From positions 62,001 through 126,000 of the forward strand of contig JBBELK010000515.1 in the NCBI GenBank assembly GCA_037783545.1: DNA of 64,000 nucleotides. The letters are read 5' to 3'. This document shows, piece by piece, positions 11,747-23,916 of the stretch. Origin of the DNA: Henricia sp. BOLD:AAB3569 (taxonomy: Eukaryota; Echinodermata; Asteroidea; Spinulosida; Echinasteridae). The notes below the pieces were generated by a model, which did no database searches, had not been told where the DNA came from, and was given only the letters and a program-made list of their open reading frames with translations. Positions within the stretch are counted from its first letter, which is position 1; each line of letters opens with the position of its first letter. The position numbers and the translations under genes were made by a program.

Positions 11747-14700
11747 TAAATGTTGCCCCAGGGGTGGGGATTTTGTCACAAAAAAGTGACAATCCCCACC
11801 TCTTAGGTGGGGTAGCCCGGGGTGGAGGGGTGGGGGAAACAATTGATAAGTGCATTAGGCATGCAACTTTTCAGCTGCTCAGCTGACTTTTTCTTTTTTT
11901 GTTTCCTTATTTGTCCCATTGAAAATAAAAAACACTACTGTACAAAGTTGGAGATTTTGTGCATTTTCCTCTTTTTTGTTATGACACAGTTGCATGGCTG
12001 TGATATTATTTATTGCCGCAAGTACATTTGTCCTACATTCTGGATGTCGTCTTCCTGAGATATTTATCACGGAATGACAATGTTCGACGCCGGAGTCGAG
12101 TATAATCGATTCCACTTTGGGAATTGGAATATCGCGGTTCCGGATTTTTGAGGAATCGATTCCTCTTCATTTAGATTCGATTCCCAATGATAGCGTGCCA
12201 ATTCCAAACAATAGCGTGCCAATTCCAAACATTACCTAGCAGGGCTGTAGTCAAGGTCCGAGTCCAGCAAACATCCGAGTCCTCAGCAGGCAGAGTCCAA
12301 TTTCAAGTGCAAGTGTCAATGATCGTGCCTGTGATCTTAGCAGCTCGTAAGTTTGCTTTAGGCCGCAAAAAAAATTTCTTTGGGAGGTGACATACATTTC
12401 GAGTGCTAAACATTATTTTAAGCAGTAGAAATTATATATTTTACGTTCTCGGAATTTTATTTTACATGTTCGACATACTTTCGGCCCCAAAATAAATTAC
12501 AATAGACACTTCAAATAATTTTCGGCGCCTGTATAATGTAGTTTTTGTAAAATATTGTATATTTTATTTTTTTCGATGGACTCGGCCCAAGTTCTTAAAA
12601 ATCGGGACTCGAGTCCGAGTCCGGACTCGAGTCTACAGCGTTGTTACCTAGCTAATCCAGTTACAAAATACTTGATACAGACCGTCGCAATAATTGGGTC
12701 GTCTACAAAATATGTAGTTTTGTCAATGCACATGTAGGTGAACACGCTAAATGTATTTAACGTTTTTTCGTGAAAAATGGAATCGATCATCTATTGTTTT
12801 CTGAAATGGGAGTCGACTCTGAAAATGCTGGAGTCGTCCAAGCCTAAACCTTATCCCATCCAAATCCGTCCCCTCCCCTCCCCTCCCCTCCCCTCCCCTC
12901 CCCTCCCCTCCCCTCCCCTCCCCAACCCATTTAAAACTACGTTGAATTGACGTATGGATGGCTCCAACAAAAACATTAATACATGTAGTTGCACATTGCA
13001 GTACATGTATTTACATAAATTTGTAAAATGATCAATTTCGACAATGTCATTTTAGTGAACAGGTAATTTCTTTATTTCATCACGACAGTTGTTCATTTCA
13101 CCATGATCGTATTCGCTACATCAGGTGGGATAAATCTCACTGCCGAGTCTTTACACGGTAAAGGGGGCATTATTTTAGCAACACAGACCATATTTTCCAG
13201 AAAATACCTTTGTCTGGTCTCAAAATAAAAGAAATAATTTTAAGTTGTTCTGAAGAGATAACTTGGGCCCAAAAAGGTTACAAATAGTGTTACAACATGC
13301 CTTTCCAAAAACCCCGTGTACAAATTTCCAATATACGCTCGTAACCGGGACGGACACTTGTGTTACATTTTAGGCCGTCCCGGTTACGAGCATATTTGAA
13401 ATTTGTACACAGGGTTTTTAGAAATGATGTTGTCACACTATTTGTAACCCTTTTTTGGGCCAAAGTTATCTCTTCAGAACAACTTAAACTTATTTCTTTT
13501 ATTTTGAGACCACACAAAGGTGTTTCCTCAAATGTGGTCCGTGTTGCCAAAATGCCCCCTTCACTGTGGAAAGACCCCTGCCACCAAATGTAAATTATTA
13601 GGCCCATAACATTTGCATAATTGTATATTTTGTTTAACTGTACCAATTTATAGCACCTGTGGCCATATGCACACGATATGTGACAAAAGGTATGCACCCC
13701 CACTTGTATAGTTGCCCACATTGGTGATACCATGGTCGAGTGGTTTAGTTCGTCGACTCGCAACAGGGGTGAAAACTGTCTTGATGTCGCGGGTTCGAAA
13801 CCCGGCAGGTTACTTGTGTCCTGGAGTATAAGGCATTAAACCACAATTGCTCCATCCTTCAGAAGGGATTCAAAGCCGTTGGTGCAGTGAGTTGTGTAAC
13901 GCACTTAAAAGATCCCAGAGCATTCTTTCGTGAAAAGCAAGGGGATTACCCAGTGTCTTTGGCCGTCAGATGCCAATGGCGCCACCCACCTACATGTACG
14001 TGGAAGATATTATACGGGCTGCGATTTGAAGTTCATTAAACCCAATAAATTGTCTCAAGTATCCAAGGAATTGTAAAGGAATTCCTTTCAGGTTTTTTAT
14101 TTTATTTTTTTGGGGGGAGGGGGGTGGTGCGTTAAACGGGATGTGTGTTGAGGTATAGGGGCAATACAGGTAGTCTTTGTCACATATCGTGCTGGTATGA
14201 CACTTATCTTGCAGAAGCATTACACAAATTGTCAAAACAAGCTCAGCAAAACATGTACATCAAATAGTGTTGATTTTTTTAACTTCCTACAAAGAAACTA
14301 AGGGCGTGTTTGTTTCGGACGAATCCGCCGATCCCGAGATCTGCGCAGATGGTACAGCTAGATTCAACTATGCATAGCGCTGAACCATCTGCGCAGATCG
14401 GGATCGGCAGATTCGTCCGAAACAAACAAGCCCCAAGTTAAGGTAGCGTTTCAGATTTTTCCAGAAAATATATTTCGTTTGAACCAGACGATTTGTTACA
14501 GTATACGTCCTAAAAATTCATCCATGGGACGAAAAGATGAAATTTGCAATCTCCAAATTGGATGTTGAAGCAAAAAGGTTGGTGTAATTACTGTACTGCT
14601 TTATGGTCTAATACGTCCCCTCCATCGATATACACTGAGCAAAAATATAAACGCCCCATGTAAATTATTTATGTAACATGAAATGGGCGACCCTAAATGA

Positions 14701-15169
14701 GCTGATATTGTCTTATAATTGTACAAAATGTTTATTTGTAAACATTTGTGTCCATCTCTGCCAGTGAGCAATTGCTCAGTGATTCCACCCACAACAATAA
14801 AAGTTTCAAAGTGTCACATGGGGCGTTTATAATTTTGTTCAGTGTATAATCACTGGTTGCGGCAACACCCTCTGAATTTGAAGCCACTTTCCGCCATCTT
14901 AGTACTCCAAATACAATGCCTTGCCTAGAGTGGTCATACTGTTTTCATGCATGGACCGGGGAGCAGTCTAGGCAAAGCATTGTGTTGGGAGAACTTGGTG
15001 CCCGGCGCATGGCTACAATTTAATTCTGTGTAGCCAGCTGCTATAGAGCCTTTGCACGGCGGCCATGACAGGGGGCAATCACATTGTTACCATGAGTCAT
15101 GCATGAGTAGGTGCTTTGTGGTTCTATTGTTACATCATTTAAATACGAAAACCTGCCCCCTGTCATGGC
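11743..15169. repeat. 3,427-bp tandem unit, copy 2
   Basis: Same contents as copy 1, offset 3,427: hAT-like element 12240-12643, CCCCT array 12870-12924, foldback 13145-13577, SINE 13730-14044, palindromic MITE 14302-14433, mariner-type MITE 14633-14844, terminal foldback 15058-15173. Confidence 0.92.
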
Positions 15170-16937
15170 CGCCTAAATGTTGCCCCAGGGGTGGGGATTT
15201 TGTCACAAAAAAGTGACAATCCCCACCTCTTAGGTGGGGTAGCCCGGGGTGGAGGGGTGGGGGAAACAATTGATAAGTGCATTAGGCATGCAACTTTTCA
15301 GCTGCTCAGCTGACTTTTTCTTTTTTTGTTTCCTTATTTGTCCCATTGAAAATAAAAAACACTACTGTACAAAGTTGGAGATTTTGTGCATTTTCCTCTT
15401 TTTTGTTATGACACAGTTGCATGGCTGTGATATTATTTATTGCCGCAAGTACATTTGTCCTACATTCTGGATGTCGTCTTCCTGAGATATTTATCACGGA
15501 ATGACAATGTTCGACGCCGGAGTCGAGTATAATCGATTCCACTTTGGGAATTGGAATATCGCGGTTCCGGATTTTTGAGGAATCGATTCCTCTTCATTTA
15601 GATTCGATTCCCAATGATAGCGTGCCAATTCCAAACAATAGCGTGCCAATTCCAAACATTACCTAGCAGGGCTGTAGTCAAGGTCCGAGTCCAGCAAACA
15701 TCCGAGTCCTCAGCAGGCAGAGTCCAATTTCAAGTGCAAGTGTCAATGATCGTGCCTGTGATCTTAGCAGCTCGTAAGTTTGCTTTAGGCCGCAAAAAAA
15801 ATTTCTTTGGGAGGTGACATACATTTCGAGTGCTAAACATTATTTTAAGCAGTAGAAATTATATATTTTACGTTCTCGGAATTTTATTTTACATGTTCGA
15901 CATACTTTCGGCCCCAAAATAAATTACAATAGACACTTCAAATAATTTTCGGCGCCTGTATAATGTAGTTTTTGTAAAATATTGTATATTTTATTTTTTT
16001 CGATGGACTCGGCCCAAGTTCTTAAAAATCGGGACTCGAGTCCGAGTCCGGACTCGAGTCTACAGCGTTGTTACCTAGCTAATCCAGTTACAAAATACTT
16101 GATACAGACCGTCGCAATAATTGGGTCGTCTACAAAATATGTAGTTTTGTCAATGCACATGTAGGTGAACACGCTAAATGTATTTAACGTTTTTTCGTGA
16201 AAAATGGAATCGATCATCTATTGTTTTCTGAAATGGGAGTCGACTCTGAAAATGCTGGAGTCGTCCAAGCCTAAACCTTATCCCATCCAAATCCGTCCCC
16301 TCCCCTCCCCTCCCCTCCCCTCCCCTCCCCTCCCCTCCCCTCCCCTCCCCAACCCATTTAAAACTACGTTGAATTGACGTATGGATGGCTCCAACAAAAA
16401 CATTAATACATGTAGTTGCACATTGCAGTACATGTATTTACATAAATTTGTAAAATGATCAATTTCGACAATGTCATTTTAGTGAACAGGTAATTTCTTT
16501 ATTTCATCACGACAGTTGTTCATTTCACCATGATCGTATTCGCTACATCAGGTGGGATAAATCTCACTGCCGAGTCTTTACACGGTAAAGGGGGCATTAT
16601 TTTAGCAACACAGACCATATTTTCCAGAAAATACCTTTGTCTGGTCTCAAAATAAAAGAAATAATTTTAAGTTGTTCTGAAGAGATAACTTGGGCCCAAA
16701 AAGGTTACAAATAGTGTTACAACATGCCTTTCCAAAAACCCCGTGTACAAATTTCCAATATACGCTCGTAACCGGGACGGACACTTGTGTTACATTTTAG
16801 GCCGTCCCGGTTACGAGCATATTTGAAATTTGTACACAGGGTTTTTAGAAATGATGTTGTCACACTATTTGTAACCCTTTTTTGGGCCAAAGTTATCTCT
16901 TCAGAACAACTTAAACTTATTTCTTTTATTTTGAGAC
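15170..16937. repeat. 3,427-bp tandem unit, partial copy 3
   Basis: Matches copies 1 and 2 for 1,768 bp; the first mismatch is at 16938 (partner base 10084). Contains the hAT-like element at 15667-16070 and the CCCCT array at 16297-16351. Similarity then drops abruptly to an older paralogous sequence inside the right arm of the foldback. Confidence 0.9.
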
Positions 16938-18250
16938 TACACAAAGGTATTTCCTAAAATGTGGTCCGTGTTGCCAAAATGCCCCCTTTACTGTGGAAAA
17001 GACCCCTGCCACTAAATGTAAATTATTAGGCCCATAACATTTGCATATTTCTACATTTTGTTTACTATATCAAGTTATAGCACCTGTGGCCATATGCACA
17101 CGATATGTGACAAAAGGTATGCACCCCCACTTTTATAGTTCCCACAATGGTGATACCATGGTCGAGTGGTTTAGTTTGTCGACTCGCAACAGGGGTGAAA
17201 ACTGTCTTGATGTCGCGGGTTCGAAACCCGGCAGGGTACTTGTGTCCTGGAGTATAAGGCATTAAACCACAATTGCTCCATCCTTCAGAAGGGATTCATA
17301 ACCGTTGGTGCAGTGAGTTGTGTAACGCACTTAAAAGATCCCGGAGCATTCTTTCGTGAAAAGCGAGGGGATTACCCAGTGTCTTTGGCCGTCAGATGCC
17401 AATGGCGCCACCCACCTACGTGGAAGATATTTGTAATACGGGCTGCGATTTGAAGTTCATTAAACCCATTAAATTGTCTCGAGTATCCAAGGAATTCTAA
17501 AGGAATTCCTTTGAGGTTTAAATTTTTTTGGGGGGTGGTGGTGCGTTAAACGGGATGTGTGTTGAGGTATAGGGGCAATACGGGTAGAGTCTTTGTCAAA
17601 TATCGTGCTGGTATGACACTTATCTTGCAGAAGCATTACATCAATTGTCAAAACAAGCTCAGCAAAACGTGTACATCAAATAGTGTTGATTTTTTTAACT
17701 TCCTACAAAGAAACCAAGTTAAAGTACAAGTCTTGCAGAAGCATTACATAAATTGTCAAAACAAGCTCAGTAACTATTTAAAGAGATCAATCAAATATGT
17801 ACATCAAATAGTGGGGTTTGTTTTACTTCCTACAAAGAAACCAGGTTAAAGGAGCGCGTTTAAGATTTTTCCAGAAAATGGATTTCGTTTTAACCAGACA
17901 ATTTTTTACAGTATATACAATACGTCCTAAAAATGCATCCATGGGACGAAAAGATGAAATTTGCAATCTCCAAATTGGATGTTGAAGCAAAAAGATTGGT
18001 GTAATTACTGCACTGCTTTATGGTCTTCTAATACGTCCCCTCCATCGATATATAATCACTGGTTGCGGCAACACCCTCTAAATTTGAAGCCACTTTCCGC
18101 CATCTTGGTACTCCAAATACAATGCCTTGCCTAGACTGGTCATACTGTCTTCACTAATCTGACCTGTGTTAGGTGGAATGCAATGCATGGACCGGGGAGC
18201 AGTCTAGGCAAAGCATTGTGTTGGGAGAACTATGGTTGCCGGCCGGCGCG
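16938..18250. repeat. Older paralogous continuation of the tandem unit
   Basis: Clearly homologous to 10084-11580 but with scattered substitutions. It lacks the 132-bp and 212-bp MITEs and carries an extra internal repeat of about 100 bp (17726-17840). Contains a SINE copy at 17154-17467. About 18117-18228 is a small inverted repeat (TGCCTAGACTG/CAGTCTAGGCA) that recurs 3' of the TRIM genes. Confidence 0.75.
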
Positions 18251-19406
18251 CATCTTCTTGCAACAGTGCCCCTTTAACGCACTCCCTAACTCCTGCGTAC
18301 AGCATCCTGAGATATCAGGGAATTTCCACTCTGCAAAGCGACGTAACAATACCCTGAGGAAATACACGCAAATCTGTGGAGCGAGCCGGCTGTTGTCTTG
18401 AGCCAACTCACGCCCGAGCATTTTTATGTAATTTAATCAATTCGGTCATGTTATGCCGAAAAGAAACAATTTCTATACTTTCCAGAAATTGTATTGGTTC
18501 CGTTCCTTATGACTGTCCTATTTCTACCAAACTTTCAAACGACGAACCTTATTTACTCCGCAGTTTTTCACATTAATAACAGGGATGCATGCTGACGAAT
18601 GTAATGGAACGGATTCCCCAGTATGCTTTAAATAGCAGCCAATCGCCGACGCGGACAACGGCCAGCATCACCGAGTACATGTATCACATGCGTGCACGGT
18701 GTTTACAATCTGCGCGCGTTACATTTGAATGCCTGCAATGCACTGTAAGCGTCCTGATTGGTCCAGCAGAGCCGACAGGATTTCTGTCGCTAGTCCCACC
18801 GCCAAATGGGGCCTTTTTCAACAGGGCCACTGTACGCAGGAGTTAGGGAGTGCGTTAAAGGGGCACTGTTGCAAGAGGATGGCGTACAGTGGCTCTGTTG
18901 TAAAAGGCCCAATTTCGCGGTGGGACTAGCGACAGAAATCTTGTCGCCTCTGCTGGACCAATCAGGACGCTTGGCAGTGCATTGCAGCATGATTGCAGGC
19001 ATTCAAATGTAACGTGCGCAGATTGTAAACACCGTGCATGCATGTGATACAGTACTCGGTAATGCTGGCTGTTGTCGGCGATTGGCTGCTATTTAAAGCA
19101 TACTGGGGAATCCGTTCCATTACATTCGTCAGTATGCATCCCTGTTATTAATTTAAAAAACTGCGGAGTAAATTAAGATCGTCGTTTGAAAGTCATAAGA
19201 AACGGAACCCAATACAATTTCTGGAAAGTATATAAATCATTTCTTTTCGGCATAACATGACCGAATTGATTAAATTACATCAAAATGACTCGGGTGTGAG
19301 TTGGCTCAAGACAACAGCCGGCCCACTCTACAGATTTGCGTGTGTTTCATCAGGTTATTGTTACGTCGCTTTGTAGAGTGGAAATTCCCTGATATCTCAG
19401 GATGAT
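18251..19406. mobile_element. 1.16-kb foldback element with 10-bp target duplication
   Basis: Arms of about 530 bp (18303-18833 and 18886-19406) lie in opposite orientation. A 50-bp block at the left end (CAACAGTGCCCCTTTAACGC) is repeated inverted at the centre (18834-18885). GGCCGGCGCG flanks both ends (18241-18250, 19407-19416). The duplicon near 46311 has this word once, as an empty site. The 10-bp duplication suggests a Mutator-type or foldback origin. No transposase seen. Confidence 0.75.
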
Positions 19407-19647
19407 GGCCGGCGCGTGGCTACAATTTAATTCTGTGTAGCCAGCTGCTATTGCATACTTTTTTTCAGTATAGATCAGTGGTCCCCTCGCGCGCACTTTG
19501 GTTATCGGCTGTTTGGCAACCACCAACAAAATGTTGAACTCGAGAGTCATTTTATGTTTTCACATTACCGTGCAATATGAAGATGCTTTCTTTTGGGAAC
19601 TTTGTTTTGAAATTTAGCTTTAAATCTGACAGGAAGTAGTTATGACA

Positions 19648-21546
19648 TCATACTCGATGCAAAATCTTCACAGAGTCTCTATCAGCCACCACAATTTCGC
19701 CATGAGGAGACAACGTCATATCGCAGGGAAACGTCAATCCCAGAGCCATGGTCTGTACATGTACGCCTTGTGCAGTGTAATGATGCAGTGCATTATTAAT
19801 ACTGGGCCGATAAGCGGTATTACTGGGCCGATAAGCGGTGACGTAAATATCTCCCGCCTCGTCACAGCACACGCAACCATGCCCAATTGTCCTCCACCAT
19901 GTTTCACTTTTAGTGCTAATGCTGAAAACCTCATGACCCGAAAACTCTAGGCAGAGTAACCTCCCGGTAACGTGACTAAATAAGATCAAACGGTCGTCAT
20001 GTTGGAAGGCAATGGCTGGATGTTCTAATGTGCGAGTAGGAATTACTGAAATCAATGACCCATCAAGGTTTGTCACAAATACAACGTTTCTTTTTTCATC
20101 TACCACAGCTACGCGATTTTGGCTATCCGTAGCAATACGAGTAAGTTCACTTTCTCGCAGTTCCCCAGATTCATCTTGTGCCGGTCTGAACTGACGAATC
20201 AACTGCTGGTCAGTGTTAAACACTTTAACCAAATCGCCATCTGTGATCAATATCAAATCGTCGCGTGTCACAGCCACGCTGTATGGAGCCTGCAAGCCAC
20301 CGTCTGGGTTAAAGTAAGTCTTTAAATGTCCATTAGACGTAAATACAGAGACCGTTTTCTTGTTTCTATCTATTGTGACAATGTCACCGTTTTTCAAGGC
20401 GCCAACGGCATGTGCACTTAAGGCAAACGTATTTTTCAACAGCCATTTTTCTTCATGAAGTATTTCCCCCAGATCTGTATCAGAGACTACATCTTGACAC
20501 TTGAACCCAATGAATGACCTCTTGTGGTCCCCCCGTTCAAACGGGAGTTCCTTCTGAAATTTCAGGTTGTACATCACCTTGGGCCTAAGATCCAACATCT
20601 CAAAGTTGTCGGCATGTTCCATCAGGTCGGTCACAGCAGCCACAACGGTCTTGGCTCTCTCCATCCTATCACGATTACTATTCAACACTTTTTCATACTC
20701 TTCATCTCTGTCCTTGCCGATTTTCGTGATCTCGTCTCTGAGAAGCTGAGCCTTGGTTTGGATTCTGGCGATTTCCTCTTTCTCCTCGGCAGAAACATCA
20801 TCGCATGCCTTGGTCACCATCAGCTTCAGTCTCTTCCGTGAATGAGATATGGATTCTTGCGAGGCTTGTAATTCCTCCTCGCTCTTCCGAAACGTCTTCA
20901 AGGCGTCATCAACATCTTTACGATGATATCCAATGGCATCTGTAATGGTGTTGAAAGTATGTTTCGCTGTACGATGGTCGAACGCTGCACACACATAACA
21001 TATCAGTATCTTGCAAGTCTTGCAGTAAAGAGAGAGATTGTGGTCAGGGTGCTGTGTGCATTTTGGGGAAGGAGGATCCCTAGCTGTGACGTTCTGGCGC
21101 AGACTGAGATCTGACACAATTCGGTGTTTCTTGGTGTGTTTCAAGTACTTGTGAGCAGCCTCACATTGTTGGCAGATGTTCGCATTGCAGTCAAGGCATC
21201 GGGAGACGGCCTCCAAACCGTCTTCGCACTCTTCACAAATCAGATTAGAAGCCGAAGTTACTTCAAGTAACTTCTCCCGTTTGTTGACGTCATCGACAAG
21301 CGAGCTCAGGAAGAAACAGCTCTTGAGATTCTCAAGGCGCGAGTCTGGAATCTCCGTGGCCTTCCTACAGACTGGGCAGATGATCTTATCGGCATCTGGT
21401 TGATGCTTGCTGACCCAGTCTTCCAAACAATCCCGACAAAAACTGTGTAGACAGTCGAGTATTTTTGGATCGTGGAAACGGCGCAAGCAGATTGGGCATT
21501 CCAGATGTTCCTGACTGATCTCACACTTGGCTGTAGATTCGGCCAT
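19648..21546 (-). CDS. TRIM-NHL-type RING E3 ubiquitin ligase, paralog 1 (632 aa)
   Basis: Tripartite-motif protein, predicted cytosolic E3 ubiquitin ligase of the TRIM56/TRIM2/3-like group. C3HC4 RING at residues 17-60 (C17, C20, C32, H34, C37, C40, C57, C60); type-1 B-box 104-141; type-2 B-box 163-196 beginning CTQHPDH; coiled coil about 200-320; six-bladed NHL-like propeller about 375-632. The entire CDS is one exon. ATG at 21546 is conserved as MAES in all five paralogs; stop TGA 19648-19650. A conserved AG acceptor 27 bp upstream and a donor at 22548 imply a 976-bp 5' intron. Blade 5 has a 21-bp tandem duplication (19801-19842) that doubles NTAYRPS. Family is certain; substrate and exact human counterpart are unknown. 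Confidence 0.93.
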   Translation of the reverse strand: MAESTAKCEISQEHLECPICLRRFHDPKILDCLHSFCRDCLEDWVSKHQPDADKIICPVCRKATEIPDSRLENLKSCFFLSSLVDDVNKREKLLEVTSASNLICEECEDGLEAVSRCLDCNANICQQCEAAHKYLKHTKKHRIVSDLSLRQNVTARDPPSPKCTQHPDHNLSLYCKTCKILICYVCAAFDHRTAKHTFNTITDAIGYHRKDVDDALKTFRKSEEELQASQESISHSRKRLKLMVTKACDDVSAEEKEEIARIQTKAQLLRDEITKIGKDRDEEYEKVLNSNRDRMERAKTVVAAVTDLMEHADNFEMLDLRPKVMYNLKFQKELPFERGDHKRSFIGFKCQDVVSDTDLGEILHEEKWLLKNTFALSAHAVGALKNGDIVTIDRNKKTVSVFTSNGHLKTYFNPDGGLQAPYSVAVTRDDLILITDGDLVKVFNTDQQLIRQFRPAQDESGELRESELTRIATDSQNRVAVVDEKRNVVFVTNLDGSLISVIPTRTLEHPAIAFQHDDRLILFSHVTGRLLCLEFSGHEVFSISTKSETWWRTIGHGCVCCDEAGDIYVTAYRPSNTAYRPSINNALHHYTAQGVHVQTMALGLTFPCDMTLSPHGEIVVADRDSVKILHRV

Positions 21547-21572
21547 TGCATGTTTTGTTTGTTTAAATGTGC

Positions 21573-22548
21573 CTGGAGAACAAATGGTTTATAAAAATAA
21601 GGTTTAGTTGTGACCTCAGGTTTCATCTTGTCCTCATTGTTCTGAATTTGTGTTGTAAATCGCACACATGCTTGTATGTGAAGAGATACATGTACATGGT
21701 GTCTTCCAAAAATGTCCAGGCCACACCAGACAACCTGAGAATCGAGGTTTCCCTGAATCCTGATAGGGAATCGTCTTACATGAAATTTAGTTTTTATTTC
21801 AGCAAATTCAATCAAGACAATCGGGAGTTATGTCACAGTTGTGGCAGCATAAGTCACATCCTATAGTCTATGAACCAGATATGATTATTTCACAAGAACT
21901 GGCCGCCCAGTTTACGATAAGTCTATAGGCAGTCACTATAGCCTAAGTAAGCTTTAATACTCGATTCCTATCAGGATCCAGGGAAACCTAGATTATCATT
22001 CTGGGGTTGCGTGGTTTTGCCTCGGACATTTGTTTGGCACCATGTAGGCTTATACTATACAATCAAAGTACTGTTGCAGCTATCAATTTTTCCCCCGCCC
22101 CTTAATACCCCACATAAGAGGTGGAGATTGTCACTTTTCGCGCGACAATATTTCCACCCCCTTGGGCAAAATGTAGGTGACAACCCCACCCACGAATGCA
22201 AAACATGTGCGTACACAGACATTTTAATTTCAATGGGTCAAAATCCCCACCCTGGGGCAATAAAAATGATCAAACCCTCACCTTAGGGGAGGAGCAGCGC
22301 GTAGGAGGGGAGGATAGTGGGGGAACAATAATTTATAGATGCATTATCAAACCATACATGTACAATGTTGGTGGTGTTTCCGCATAAAACGGAAAACTAG
22401 GTGCGGCCTTCTGCGGAATATCGTTATGCCTTGAAACTCCTATAAATATAGTGTATAAGGCCTTTACTAATAATAATAATATAACTTTGATCTGTTTATT
22501 AAGTCAACTACATGTATTTACCGTGAAAATGTATACATCTGCGTTCAC
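21573..22548 (-). other. Predicted 5' intron of TRIM paralog 1
   Basis: Minus strand reads ATAG|GTGAACGC at the donor and TTGTTCTCCAG|GC at the acceptor. The interval holds a TIR element with CATGGTGTC ends and TA flanks (21695-22044, 350 bp). It also holds a C/G-rich MITE (about 22090-22335). The donor and acceptor words recur for all five paralogs. Confidence 0.55.
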
Positions 22549-22700
22549 CTATAGCGATAAATGATGTCTTTTGATGCATGGGTGTTGCGTCGGTCGAAGG
22601 AACTCACAAATGAAACCACAAAATGGCGCTGCGATTTTGTACTACACAATTGTGAACCAAAAATAGCTGCGGGAATTTCCGTTCACGCACGAGAAACTGC
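22549..22700 (-). promoter_or_regulatory. Predicted first exon/promoter block of TRIM paralog 1
   Basis: Block shared by all five duplicons at matching distance upstream. CAAAATGGCG (22619-22628, YY1-like core AAnATGGCG) lies next to a CpG-bearing stretch and ends at a conserved donor. No TATA box seen; the transcription start cannot be fixed. An ATG in the predicted exon is in frame with the TRIM ATG if spliced as proposed. Confidence 0.45.
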
Positions 22701-23079
22701 TGAATCGGGGTAAAAGGTCAAATAATTGTGTGTACGATGCAATAAACTAACATGGCAGTCGGAAAAAAAGTACCATCAATAGACCTATGACATAATGACG
22801 TCACGCAATGTTTACCGCGGTGTATTATGGGTGAAAAGTGGGACGAAATCTCTGCATCTCTAGTTTGCGTGAACAGTATAATTTCTATATTTCAGCACGA
22901 CATCATTTCGCCATGATCTTACTGGCCACCACATGTAAATTACTATTATGTCTATAACATAATTTGCATATTCGTACATTTTGTTTAACTGTATCAAGTT
23001 ATAGCAACACGATATGTGACAAATAGTAACCCCCTTCAACCCCCCCTCCCCCTCCCCCCATCCCCTTTTTGTGGGATAT

Positions 23080-23366
23080 CATGGTGGAGTGGTTTAGCTC
23101 GTTGACTCGCAACAGGGGTGAAAACTAGATGTTGCCGGCTCGAAACCCGACAGTTGTACCTGTGCCCTTGAGCAAGGCACTCAACCGCAATTGCTCCATC
23201 CTTCAGATGAGGAGTATAAGGGGATTCCCCGGTGTCTCTGGCCGTCGGCTGCCAGTGGCGCCACCCACCTATGTATCTCAATGTTTAGGTGGAAGATATT
23301 TGTAAGCTTCATGCTACTGGCTTCAGCCTACGACTGCGATTTGAAGTTCATTAAACCCATTAAATT
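23080..23366 (+). mobile_element. tRNA-derived SINE copy
   Basis: Box A TGGTGGAGTGG; degenerate box B GGCTCGAAACC; then CCCTTGAGCAAGGCACTCAA and the common body ending TTCATTAAACCCAT. Preceded by a C-rich tract (23030-23065). Confidence 0.75.
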
Positions 23367-23916
23367 GTGTTTCAAATATCCAAGGAATGTTAAAGGAATT
23401 TCTTTCAGGTTTTAGGGGGGTTGGTGCTTAAACAAATGGGAAGAGTGTGTTGAGCTATAGGGGCAATAGGAGTAGAGTCTTTGTCACATATCGTGCTGGT
23501 ATGACTGCCGCCATTAAACCATGCCCCAAACGGCATTTTTACATTTGTCTCGCAGAAGCATTACATAAATTGTCAAAACAAGCTCAGTAACTACTTAAAG
23601 AGATCAATAAAAACGTGTACATCAAATAGTATTATATTTTTTGTAACACTTCCTATGAAAAGAAACCAGGTTAAAGGAGCGTGTTCAGATTTTTCTAGAA
23701 AATGGATTTCGCTCTAACCCAACAATCATAAAATACCTCCCAAAAATGCATCCATGGGAAGAAAACAGGAAATTTGCATCTCCAATTTGGATGTGGAGGC
23801 AAAAAGGTTGGTGTAATTACTGTATTGCTTTATATAAATTAATTTACAAAACAGTGATTTTTTTTCACGATATATCATTGAAAATATACAGATTGGGAAC
23901 ACAAATATTTTATAAT

